Below are positions 51,339 to 58,837 of a DNA stretch of 64,000 nt, piece after piece. Positions within the stretch are counted from its first letter, which is position 1. The number at the start of each line of letters is the position of its first letter. The translations under genes and the position numbers were made by a program. Source of the stretch: Streptomyces seoulensis (GTDB lineage Bacteria > Actinomycetota > Actinomycetes > Streptomycetales > Streptomycetaceae). The stretch lies in NCBI RefSeq assembly GCF_022846655.1, contig NZ_AP025667.1, positions 2,703,001 to 2,767,000 of the forward strand, read 5' to 3'. Below the pieces are notes generated by a model. That model was not told where the DNA came from, ran no database searches, and saw nothing but the letters and a program-made list of their open reading frames with translations.

Positions 51339-52079
51339 TCAGTACCCGGGCGTCGGCAGCGCTCGCGGCTCCAGGCGCTCCTCCACCGCCCGCCCGTCCT
51401 CCCGGCGCACCACGTAGGCACCCTTGCCGGGCAGTTCCGTGACCGCCTCGACGAGCTCGGTGCCCCGGTAGACCAGGCCCACCCCGTCGTCGGCGCAGTG
51501 GCTGGTGGGCAGGGTGCCGTCCGCGACCAGGCGGTGGATCAGCGGACGCCGGCCCGGGTCGGAGTCGTAGTGCACGCCGTTGCCGTACGGCAGCAGGCCG
51601 AGGCCGTTCGTCACCGGCCGCAGCTCGGGCCCGAAGGAGTCGGTGGCTCCGCCCTCGAACCAGCAGATGGAACCGGCGCTGATGCCGGCGAGGACCACCC
51701 CCGCCCGCCAGGCCCGGCGCATCACGTCATCCAGCCCGTGCACCCGCCACACCGCGAGCAGGTTGGCCACCGAGCCGCCCATCGCCCAGACCACGTCGTG
51801 GTCGAGGACGGTGCCCTCGACATCGGCGACGTTCGGCATCGGGAAGAGCTGGAGCGGGGTGAGGTCGAAGCCCGCCACCCGGGCCGCCTCGGACACCCGC
51901 GCCGTGACGTGCTCGGCGTCCCCCGTGGCCGTGCCGACGTAGAGGACGCGCGGGCGCCTGCCGTGCACGCCGGAGAGGTCCACCGCGTGGTGGACCAGCG
52001 CGTCGAAGAGCGTCCGGGTGCGCCTGCCGACGCGATGCCCCCCGGAGGTGGCGAGGATGGTGGGTTCCGGAGCCGTCAC
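51339..52079 (-). CDS. pepE: Peptidase E-like (S51) serine peptidase
   Basis: 246 residues. The nucleophile elbow VLAGISAGSICWFEGG carries the catalytic Ser, and VWAMGGSVANLLAVW, VNGLGLLPYGNGVHYDSD and TSHCADDG match the S51 family, whose best-known member cleaves Asp-x dipeptides. Cytoplasmic. GTG start with TACGAT six bases upstream, consistent with a leaderless message. It may be a housekeeping gene inside the cluster or a protease acting on a precursor; no sequence evidence chooses between them. Confidence 0.82.
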   Translation of the reverse strand: MTAPEPTILATSGGHRVGRRTRTLFDALVHHAVDLSGVHGRRPRVLYVGTATGDAEHVTARVSEAARVAGFDLTPLQLFPMPNVADVEGTVLDHDVVWAMGGSVANLLAVWRVHGLDDVMRRAWRAGVVLAGISAGSICWFEGGATDSFGPELRPVTNGLGLLPYGNGVHYDSDPGRRPLIHRLVADGTLPTSHCADDGVGLVYRGTELVEAVTELPGKGAYVVRREDGRAVEERLEPRALPTPGY

Positions 52080-52099
52080 CCGCAGATCGTAGCCCGGTC

Positions 52100-52124
52100 A
52101 ACCCCCGTGAAACAGGGGGTTTTT
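52100..52124 (+). terminator. Intrinsic terminator with T tract
   Basis: Stem AACCCCC/GGGGGTT (7 bp, 8-nt loop) followed by five T on the plus strand. It lies just upstream of the leftward pepE start, so it would stop rightward transcription running through from the luxR pair. Confidence 0.55.
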
Positions 52125-52167
52125 GTGGCGACAGTGCACACGGAACCGCGCGCACGGCACGCCGAGG

Positions 52168-52207
52168 GCCCGTGGGGGACCGGTGGTCGGACCGGTCCCC
52201 CACGGGC
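52168..52207. terminator. Long perfect hairpin after the PPTase gene
   Basis: A 17-bp perfect stem (GCCCGTGGGGGACCGGT and its complement) with a 6-nt loop, 18 bp past the PPTase stop on the minus strand. One of the strongest hairpins in the window; it ends the mbtH-PPTase operon and can also act on the plus strand. Confidence 0.75.
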
Positions 52208-52225
52208 TCTGTCGTGCGCCCTCTT

Positions 52226-53008
52226 CTACGGCGTGTGCAGTGCCACCGCCGCCGCGTAACCCGCCGGGACGAGGACGTCCCGCAGGGTCCATCCCGGCGC
52301 GGGAGGGGTGGGCACCGGGCCGGTGCCCACGTAGTCCAGCGCCGGATCGCGGACCAGCCCGGTGCCCAGCCCCTTCAGGTACGCCTCCTTGCGCACCCAC
52401 GTCCGGGTGAAGGCCGCCGACCGCTCGTGCGGGGGCAGCAGCGTGAGCTCCCGCGCCTCCGTCATGTGCAGCGCCGACTGCGCCCCGAGCACCGCGCGGG
52501 CCGTCGCCAGGCCCTCCACGTCCACGCCGACCGGGGCCGGCGCGAGCGCCACCATCACCAGGTCGCCGCTGTGCGACAGGGAGAAGTGCACCCCGGACGT
52601 GCGCAGCGCGGGCCGCCCGTGCGGACCGCCACAGCCCGCGCACGGTTCGCGCACCAGAGGCAGCGCCTCGGCCGGGACGCCCAGCAGGACGCTGAGCACA
52701 CTGCGCAGCGCCGCGTGCGCGACGACGTAGGCGTCCCGGTCCCGCGTGTGCCTGAACGCCCTGGCCCGCGCCAGCTCCTCCGCGTCCAGGAGCTCCTGCG
52801 CCCGGCGCAGCGCCTCCCCGTCGGGTGTGCCGACCCGCGCCAGGTACAGCTCCAGGGGCCCCTTCAGCGGGCGGGGTCCCAAGGTGTGCGCGGGGCTCCG
52901 CAGGCCGTCGGGGTCCAGTACGGCGGGGCACAGGCGGTGCGGGAGCCGGGGGCCCGGCGGGGCGTGGGCCGTCCGGGTCAGGAGCGGACCCGGTCCGGGC
53001 TCAGACAT
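52226..53008 (-). CDS. Sfp-type 4'-phosphopantetheinyl transferase
   Basis: 260 residues. The metal/CoA motifs are present: VHFSLSHSGD, VGVDVE (~172-177) and WVRKEAYLKGLGTGL (~213-227). It moves phosphopantetheine from CoA onto the serine of carrier proteins and so should activate the four NRPS T domains and the stand-alone PCP. Its start overlaps the mbtH stop by 8 bp, so the two are translated together. The CxxC-like EPCAGCGGPHGRP segment is common in actinobacterial members. Confidence 0.92.
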   Translation of the reverse strand: MSEPGPGPLLTRTAHAPPGPRLPHRLCPAVLDPDGLRSPAHTLGPRPLKGPLELYLARVGTPDGEALRRAQELLDAEELARARAFRHTRDRDAYVVAHAALRSVLSVLLGVPAEALPLVREPCAGCGGPHGRPALRTSGVHFSLSHSGDLVMVALAPAPVGVDVEGLATARAVLGAQSALHMTEARELTLLPPHERSAAFTRTWVRKEAYLKGLGTGLVRDPALDYVGTGPVPTPPAPGWTLRDVLVPAGYAAAVALHTP

Positions 53009-53252
53009 CAGCCCCGGCCAGCCGGCGGCGCAGGCTGAGCGGGCGCATGTCCGTCCAGATCACGCCGATGTGGTCCAGGCACTCCTGCCGGCTGCCCCGC
53101 AGACCCTCGGGGTGCCAGCCCGCCGGCATCTCCCGGTCGGCCCGCCAGATGGAGTACTGCTCCTCGTCGTTGCGCACCACCAGGTACAGGTCCTCAGGTC
53201 CGGGACCGGCCTCCGTGCCGTCCGTCCCGGTCACCAGCTTGTCGTGCGTCAC
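53001..53252 (-). CDS. mbtH: MbtH-family protein
   Basis: 83 residues. It shows the family pattern LYLVVRNDEEQYSIWRADREMPAGW then SRQECLDHIGVIWTDMRPLSL, with both Trp residues that bracket the A-domain alanine. MbtH proteins bind and stabilise or activate NRPS adenylation domains. The GTG at 53252 has GGGAGG six bases upstream, a near-perfect ribosome site. The N-terminal 22 residues, including the VTGTDG stretch, are longer than in many relatives. Confidence 0.92.
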   Translation of the reverse strand: MTHDKLVTGTDGTEAGPGPEDLYLVVRNDEEQYSIWRADREMPAGWHPEGLRGSRQECLDHIGVIWTDMRPLSLRRRLAGADV

Positions 53253-53523
53253 GGTGAACCTCCCGCAGGTGTGGAGTCGGCCGCGGATCAGGGGCCGACT
53301 GCGGTCAGCGTGCCGGGAGCCGGCCGCCCGGGGCAGGGGCGAACGCGCTGAGCCGGTGGCGCGCGTTGCTGCCGGATCTTCTCTGGTGGCGGACCGTCCC
53401 GCCGCGGGACGGTGCTGACCGGCCGCGGGGAGCCCGGAGCCCGGTCGGCAGGCAGGCGGCGACGCCCGCCTCCTGGCCGGGCGACGCGGTCCCCGTGCAC
53501 CCCCTTTCGGAAGGAGCCACGCG
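53253..53523. promoter_or_regulatory. Divergent gap between mbtH and the LanB-like operon
   Basis: 271 bp with no supported gene. It must carry promoters for the leftward mbtH-PPTase pair and the rightward LanB-like operon. I see no TATGGGG element of the type found before the NRPS and lanM genes. GGAAGGAG at 53509-53516 is the ribosome site for the first LanB-like gene. Confidence 0.35.
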
Positions 53524-55872
53524 ATGTCGGACGAGCACGCACCTGTCCTGCTGCCGGGCGGAGGCTGGCGGCTGTGGGAGCAGTTCGCGCTCCGCGGCCC
53601 CGGTTTTCCCGCCGACGGCGTGCTGGCGCTCGCCCCGCCCCAACTGGGCGAGGCGGCCGACAAGTTCGGCCCCGAAGCCGGGCTGTCCGGCCCCGAGTGG
53701 CAGGGTTTCACCGAGGACTTCTCCGAGGCCGCCGTGGGCACCGCCCGCCACCTCCAGGAGATCGCCGCCCAGCCCCGCTTCCAGGCCGCCCTCGCCTGGC
53801 AGAACCCGGCCGTCCTGCGCACCGGCATCGCGCCGTTCCTGCGGTGGACGCCGAGTGCGGACAGTCGCAGCAGCATGCCTCGTCAGCGTGAGGAGCTGGT
53901 CGCGCACTACTGGCAGCGGTTCTGCGTGAAGAACGACACGATCGGCTTCTTCGGTCCCGTCGGCTGGGGCCGCTGGGACCCGGACACGCCCGACGTGGTC
54001 GCCCTCGAACCCGGGCACGGCTTCCTCGCCGCGTCGGAGGTCTACTTCTCCGCCTGGGCCGTCGACGCCCTGGCGAAGGTACTGGCCGAGGACCCGGCCC
54101 TGATGCGCTGGATCCCCCCACGCCGGGTGTCCTTCGTGCGGTGCGCCGACGGCGAGGTACGGGTTCCGGGGCGGCCGGCGCAGCCGATCGACGCCGGCGG
54201 GCAGGCCGTGCTGGAGCTGTGCGACGGCACCCGGCACCTGGACGCGATCGCCGGAGAACTGGGCACCGGCCCCGACGACGTGGCCCGGACCGTGGGTGAA
54301 CTGGCCGCCCGGCGCTGGGTGTCGTGGCGTCTGGACGTGCCGGCCGCCACCCACCCCGACCGGGCCCTGCGCGACATCCTGGAGCGCGTGCCCGACGAGG
54401 CCGCCCGCGAGCGTGCGCTGGAGAAGCTGGCCGTACTGGAACGCGGTCGTGCCGCCGTGAGCGCGGCCGGCACCGACGCCGCCGCGCTGACCTCCGCGAT
54501 CGGCGCCCTGGAGGCGGACTTCGCCGCGCTGACCGACAGCGAGGCCCAGCGCGCCAAGGGCGAGCGCACCGCACCCTGCCGCGGCTTGGTGTACTCCGAC
54601 GCCCGCCGCGCCGCGACCGCCACCGCGGGCGCCGGACTGCTCGCCCACCTCGAACCGCTGGACCTGTGCCTGACCGCCGCCCGCTGGATGACGAACCGGT
54701 TCGCCGAAGCGATCCGCGCCCGGCTGCGCACCGTCCACGAACGGCTGGCCGCCGGTGGCGCACCGGTGGACCTCGCGAGCCTGTGGCTCCACACCCTGCC
54801 CTCCCCTCACCCGGAGGCGGCCGCCCTGATCGACGCCGTGCAGGCGGAGCTGCGGGCCAAGTGGGCCAAGGTCCTCGATCTGCCGCCGGGTGCGCGCCGG
54901 GTCCGGCTGTCCACGGCCGAGCTGGCGGCGCGGGTGCGCGAGGAGTTCGAGGAGCCCGGCGAGGGCTGGTCGCTGGCCCGCTACATCAGCCCCGACATCC
55001 TGGTCGTCGCGGAGGACGACGACGCGCTCGCCCGGGGAGACGTGGAACTGGTCCTGGGGGAGATGCACTGCGCGCTGAACACCATGGGCGCCTCGCTCTT
55101 CGTCCACCAGCACCCCGACCGGGACGAGCTGATCGCCGAGACCACCCGCGACTTCCCCGGCCCGCGCCTGCTCCCGATGCTGCCGAAGGAGCTGCCGCTG
55201 AAGTGGTCCGCGCGCAGCCGGCCCTCCCTGGACCGGCCCGAGGACCACTACGTGGCCTTGGTCGACCAGACCGGCGACCCGCACCGCCCGCGCACCGTGG
55301 CGAGCGCGGACGTCACCGTGGAGGAGCGCGACGGCCGGCTCCTCGCCGTCCTGCCCGACGGCACGGCCTACGACGTCCTCGACGCCTACGCCAACACCCT
55401 CACCCAGCGCGTCATGGACCGCTTCACCCTGCGCCCGGAGGGCGAGCACACCCCCCGCATTACCGTGGACCGCGTGATCGTGGCCCGCGAGACCTGGCAA
55501 CTCCCCGTCGCGGAAGCCGACTTCGCCGACGAGAAGGGGGAGGCCGCCCGCTTCGTCCGGGCCCGGCACTGGCAGCGGCGCAACGACCTGCCCCGGTACG
55601 TCTTCGTCGTCTCCCCGACCGAACCCCGCCCGTTCTACGTGGACTTCGACAGCCCCGTGTACGTCACCATCCTCGCCAAGGCGGCCCGGCGGCTCGCCCG
55701 CAAGGACCCCGGAGCGCGGCTGAAGATCAGCGAGATGCTGCCGACCCCGGAACAGGCCTGGCTCACCGACGACGAGGGGCGGCGCTACACCTCCGAACTC
55801 CGCTTCGTGGCCGTCGACCGGACCGTCACCGGTGCGGACGGCGCCAACGCCCGCGGCACGGGGGAGGCGTGA
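53524..55872 (+). CDS. LanB-like protein 1 (lantibiotic dehydratase N-terminal type, no elimination domain)
   Basis: 782 residues. It matches the Lant_dehydr_N fold: WRLWEQFALRGPGFPADGV at the N-terminus, KNDTIGFFGPVGWGRWDP (~136-153) at the position of the LanB R-x-TPFG motif, LVYSDARRAATA and PRYVFVVSPTEPRPFYVDFD near the end. Full LanB proteins are ~1000 residues; this one stops where the C-terminal SpaB_C elimination domain would begin. Elimination-free relatives include the peptide aminoacyl-tRNA ligases (PEARLs), which use charged tRNA to attach residues. The first ~170 bp of the KNDT region are almost identical to LanB-like protein 2. Strong GGAAGGAG ribosome site. Confidence 0.85.
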   Translation: MSDEHAPVLLPGGGWRLWEQFALRGPGFPADGVLALAPPQLGEAADKFGPEAGLSGPEWQGFTEDFSEAAVGTARHLQEIAAQPRFQAALAWQNPAVLRTGIAPFLRWTPSADSRSSMPRQREELVAHYWQRFCVKNDTIGFFGPVGWGRWDPDTPDVVALEPGHGFLAASEVYFSAWAVDALAKVLAEDPALMRWIPPRRVSFVRCADGEVRVPGRPAQPIDAGGQAVLELCDGTRHLDAIAGELGTGPDDVARTVGELAARRWVSWRLDVPAATHPDRALRDILERVPDEAARERALEKLAVLERGRAAVSAAGTDAAALTSAIGALEADFAALTDSEAQRAKGERTAPCRGLVYSDARRAATATAGAGLLAHLEPLDLCLTAARWMTNRFAEAIRARLRTVHERLAAGGAPVDLASLWLHTLPSPHPEAAALIDAVQAELRAKWAKVLDLPPGARRVRLSTAELAARVREEFEEPGEGWSLARYISPDILVVAEDDDALARGDVELVLGEMHCALNTMGASLFVHQHPDRDELIAETTRDFPGPRLLPMLPKELPLKWSARSRPSLDRPEDHYVALVDQTGDPHRPRTVASADVTVEERDGRLLAVLPDGTAYDVLDAYANTLTQRVMDRFTLRPEGEHTPRITVDRVIVARETWQLPVAEADFADEKGEAARFVRARHWQRRNDLPRYVFVVSPTEPRPFYVDFDSPVYVTILAKAARRLARKDPGARLKISEMLPTPEQAWLTDDEGRRYTSELRFVAVDRTVTGADGANARGTGEA
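53824..53992 (+). repeat. Near-identical 169-bp segment, copy 1 (in LanB-like 1)
   Basis: Compared by eye with 59129-59297, 169 aligned bases differ at five positions, all silent third-codon changes. The flanking sequences of the two genes are much less alike. The segment encodes the GIAPFLRWTPSADSRSS to WGRWDPDTP region. It suggests recent gene conversion between the paralogues. Confidence 0.8.
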
Positions 55873-57365
55873 TGCGCACGGTCGCCGACGACATCGCCGC
55901 CCACGCGGAGCGGCACCCGCGCCGGATCGCGCTCACCACCCCCGCCGGTGACGTGACCTACGCCGAACTCGCCGCCCGCGTCGACGAGATGGCCCGCACC
56001 CTGTACACCAGGGGCGCCCGCCCGGAGACGGTCTGCGCCGTCGCCGTCGAGCACGGCGGCGAGGCGGTGGCCGCCATCGCGGCGGTCCTGCGCTGCGGAG
56101 CCGCCTTCGTCGCGCTCGACGTCACGCAGCCGCGCGACCGGCTGGCCGCCTTCGCCCGCAGTGCCGGTGCCACGCTGCTGCTGACCACCTCCTCCCTCGC
56201 GCCCGCCCTCGGCCTGGACCTGCCCGCGGTCCACCTCGACCAGCCGGACACCGGCGCCACCGGCGCCCCGCCGCCCAGCCCGGCCGACCCCCGCGCGCTC
56301 GCCTACGTCAGCCACACCTCCGGCAGCACCGGTGAACCCAGCCCCGTCCTGGTCGAACACCACAGCCTCGACGCCTACCTGCGCGACACCGCCCGAGCCT
56401 TCGGCCTCGACGCCCACACCGTGGCCCTCCAGACGGCACCCCTCGGCTACGACGCCTCCCTGCGCGACACCCTCGTACCCCTGCTGGCCGGAGCACGGCT
56501 GGTCATCGTGGACCGGGCCGCGCTGCTGCGCCCCGAGGCGTTCGTCCGCACCGTCCGGGAGCACCGGATCACCGCGCTGCTCAGCACCACCCCCTCCTTC
56601 CTGGCCCACCTGGCCGCACAGCCCGGCCCCGGTGACCAGCTCGCCGGAGTCTCCCTCGTGGCCTCCAGCGGCGAGTCGCTGCGGCCCTTCCTCGCGGCCG
56701 GCGGCCGACCACTCGTCCAGGGCACCCTGGTCAACCAGTACGGCCCGACCGAGTGCACCATGACGACCACCCGCCACGCGGTGCCGGCCGAGCCGGACGT
56801 GTCCGCCGACCCGGTCGGCACACCCCGCGCGGGAGCCGTGATCCGCGTGCTCGACGCGGACCTCGCCCCCGTCCCCGACGGAGCGGTGGGCGAGGTGTAC
56901 ATCGGCGGCACCGGCCTGGCCCGCGGCTACGGCGGCAGGCCGGCCCGGACGGCCGAGTGCTTCGTCCCCGACCCGTACGGGCCGCCCGGCGCCCGCCTCT
57001 ACCGCACCGGCGACCTCGGCCGACGGGGGCCGGAGGGGCTGCACTACGTCGGCCGTACCGACCGGCAGGTGAAGATCCGCGGCTACCGCGTCGACCCCGC
57101 CGAGGTCGAGGGCGCCCTGCTGTCCCATCCGCACGTCACCGGGGCCGTGGTGACCCCCCGCACCGACGACCGGGGACGCGTCCACCTCGTCGCCCACGTC
57201 ACCGGCGCCCTCGCCGCCACCACCGACGGCGAGCTGCGCCGCCACCTCGCCCGGTCCCTGCCACCGCATCTGATGCCCCGCCGCTTCGAACGCCTCGACA
57301 CCCTGCCCACCACCCGGAGCGGCAAGGCGGACCGGCGTCTGCTGGCCGCCGGGAGCCCGGCATGA
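55872..57365 (+). CDS. Stand-alone adenylation (A) domain
   Basis: 497 residues, a complete ANL adenylation enzyme without C or T domain. A3 reads TSGSTGEPSPV, lacking the usual PKG; A5 is NQYGPTE; A7 LYRTGDLGRR; A8 VGRTDRQVKIRGYRVDPAEVE; A10 TRSGKADRRLL keeps the catalytic Lys. The pocket read by eye, about DARSASQMTK, starts with the alpha-amino-binding Asp, so an amino acid is the expected substrate, but the identity is unclear. It overlaps the LanB-like stop by 1 bp (TGATG) and the next gene by 4 bp. The stand-alone PCP two genes downstream is its likely partner. Confidence 0.9.
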   Translation: MRTVADDIAAHAERHPRRIALTTPAGDVTYAELAARVDEMARTLYTRGARPETVCAVAVEHGGEAVAAIAAVLRCGAAFVALDVTQPRDRLAAFARSAGATLLLTTSSLAPALGLDLPAVHLDQPDTGATGAPPPSPADPRALAYVSHTSGSTGEPSPVLVEHHSLDAYLRDTARAFGLDAHTVALQTAPLGYDASLRDTLVPLLAGARLVIVDRAALLRPEAFVRTVREHRITALLSTTPSFLAHLAAQPGPGDQLAGVSLVASSGESLRPFLAAGGRPLVQGTLVNQYGPTECTMTTTRHAVPAEPDVSADPVGTPRAGAVIRVLDADLAPVPDGAVGEVYIGGTGLARGYGGRPARTAECFVPDPYGPPGARLYRTGDLGRRGPEGLHYVGRTDRQVKIRGYRVDPAEVEGALLSHPHVTGAVVTPRTDDRGRVHLVAHVTGALAATTDGELRRHLARSLPPHLMPRRFERLDTLPTTRSGKADRRLLAAGSPA

Positions 57366-58348
57366 CCACCGCCGGACTGGTCCTCGGCCCCGCCGATCTG
57401 CGCGCCGCCGCCGCCCGCATCGCCTCCCACGTGCTCCGCACCCCCCTGCTGCCCGGACCGCCCACGACGGCCGACGGCACGCGCCTGCTGCTGAAGGCCG
57501 AACACCTCCAGACAGGCGGCTCGTTCAAGACGCGCGGCGCCGCCAACGCCGTCCTGGCCCTGGGCGCCGACCGGGTCGTCACCGGCTCCTCCGGCAACCA
57601 CGGCATCGCCCTGGCCCGGCTCGCCCGCACCCTCGGCATCCGGCTCACCGTGGTGCTGGCGGCGGGCGCCGCCCCGGCGAAGGCCGCGGCCATCCGGGCG
57701 CTGGGAGCCGAGACCGTCGGCGTCGGCGGCGGCGTGGCCGAACGGGAGGAACACGCCCGCGCCCTGGCCCTGGAGACGGACGCCGCGTTCATCCCCTCCT
57801 CCGACCACCCCCTGGTGGTCGCCGGGCAGGGCACGGCAGGCGCCGAGATCCTCGCCGACGCCCCAGAGACCGAGACCGTCTACGTCCCCACCGGCGGCGG
57901 CGGCCTCCTCGCCGGAATCTGCCTCGCCGCCGCGCACCACCCGGTGCGGGTGGTCGGCGTCGAACCCGCCGCCACCCCGCGCTACGCCCGCTCCCTGGCC
58001 GCCGGCCGCCCGGTCCGCCTGCCGCCCAGCACCACCGTGGCGGACGGACTGCGCGGCCAGTACCCCGGAGCCGTCCCCTACCCGATCATCCGCGACCGCG
58101 TCGACGACCTGATCGCCGTCGGCGACGCCGAGATCCTGGCCGCCGCCGCGCTCCTGCGCCGGTACGGCATCGACGCCGAACCGAGCGGAGCCGTCGCCGT
58201 CGCCGGCGCCCTGCGCGCAGGCCGCCGCGAACGTGCCGTGGCGGTCGTCTCGGGCGGCAACACCCCGGCCCGCCTGCGCACCCTGACCTCCACCCGCCCT
58301 GAGCGCCTCGACCGCACCGACGGCCACCTCACCCGCGCCGCCCGGTAG
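57362..58348 (+). CDS. PLP-dependent threonine/serine dehydratase-like enzyme
   Basis: 328 residues, fold type II. The Schiff-base lysine is in GGSFKTRGAANAV, the phosphate-binding loop is PTGGGGLLAG, and SSGNHGIALAR and VVSGGN complete the threonine dehydratase/serine racemase pattern. There is no ACT regulatory domain, so it is the catabolic or racemase-like form rather than feedback-controlled IlvA. Possible products are 2-oxobutyrate from Thr, pyruvate from Ser, or a D-amino acid. ATG overlaps the A-domain stop (ATGA). Its place between the A domain and PCP suggests that it prepares or alters the residue activated by that A domain. Confidence 0.88.
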   Translation: MTTAGLVLGPADLRAAAARIASHVLRTPLLPGPPTTADGTRLLLKAEHLQTGGSFKTRGAANAVLALGADRVVTGSSGNHGIALARLARTLGIRLTVVLAAGAAPAKAAAIRALGAETVGVGGGVAEREEHARALALETDAAFIPSSDHPLVVAGQGTAGAEILADAPETETVYVPTGGGGLLAGICLAAAHHPVRVVGVEPAATPRYARSLAAGRPVRLPPSTTVADGLRGQYPGAVPYPIIRDRVDDLIAVGDAEILAAAALLRRYGIDAEPSGAVAVAGALRAGRRERAVAVVSGGNTPARLRTLTSTRPERLDRTDGHLTRAAR

Positions 58349-58440
58349 TTCACCCGCAGAGCCGACCAGCCCACCCGTACCACCGGACAGTCACCCGCAT
58401 CACCGGACAGCCACCCGGACCGTCGAGCAGCCGGTCCGCA
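58341..58440 (+). repeat. Degenerate 20-bp tandem repeats
   Basis: Immediately after the PLP enzyme stop, about five units with a 20-nt period share the core (A/C)CAG(T/C)CACCCG; the clearest copies are CACCGGACAGTCACCCGCAT (58381) and CACCGGACAGCCACCCGGAC (58401). The array ends ahead of the PCP ribosome site. Function unknown. Confidence 0.6.
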
Positions 58441-58462
58441 CCGTCAAGAAGGAGCACACGCC

Positions 58463-58717
58463 ATGAGCATCGACACCGCCACCGCCACCAGCACCCTCGA
58501 TCTGCTCGTCGGGATCTTCCAGGACGTCCTCGGGCTCACCGACCTCACCGCGGAGACCGACTTCTACGAGGCGGGCGGCGACTCGCTCACCGCCTTCCAG
58601 ATCACCGGCCGCCTCCAGGAGGCGCTGGGCGTGGACGTCCCCGTGTCCCTGGTCTTCGCCTACCCGACGCCGCAGGACCTGGCCGAGGTCGTGGACGCGG
58701 ACTTCGGCACCGCCTGA
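58463..58717 (+). CDS. Stand-alone peptidyl carrier protein
   Basis: 84 residues. The phosphopantetheine site is FYEAGGDSLTAFQI (Ser ~41), within a normal four-helix carrier fold (VGIFQDVLGL at the start, VSLVFAYPTPQDLAEVV at the end). AAGGAG precedes the ATG. It probably holds the residue activated by the stand-alone A domain and offers it to one or both LanB-like proteins or to the first condensation domain of the NRPS. Should be activated by the cluster PPTase. Confidence 0.93.
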   Translation: MSIDTATATSTLDLLVGIFQDVLGLTDLTAETDFYEAGGDSLTAFQITGRLQEALGVDVPVSLVFAYPTPQDLAEVVDADFGTA

Positions 58718-58837
58718 CCCGCCCCGGATGCGGCCGCCGCACCCCGTCCGCGTCGCACGCACCCCGCGCCGTGGTCACCCATGTCGTGTCCTGTCCGGGA
58801 GGAACGTCCACCCGCGCACCGCAAGGAGAGCCGTGCC

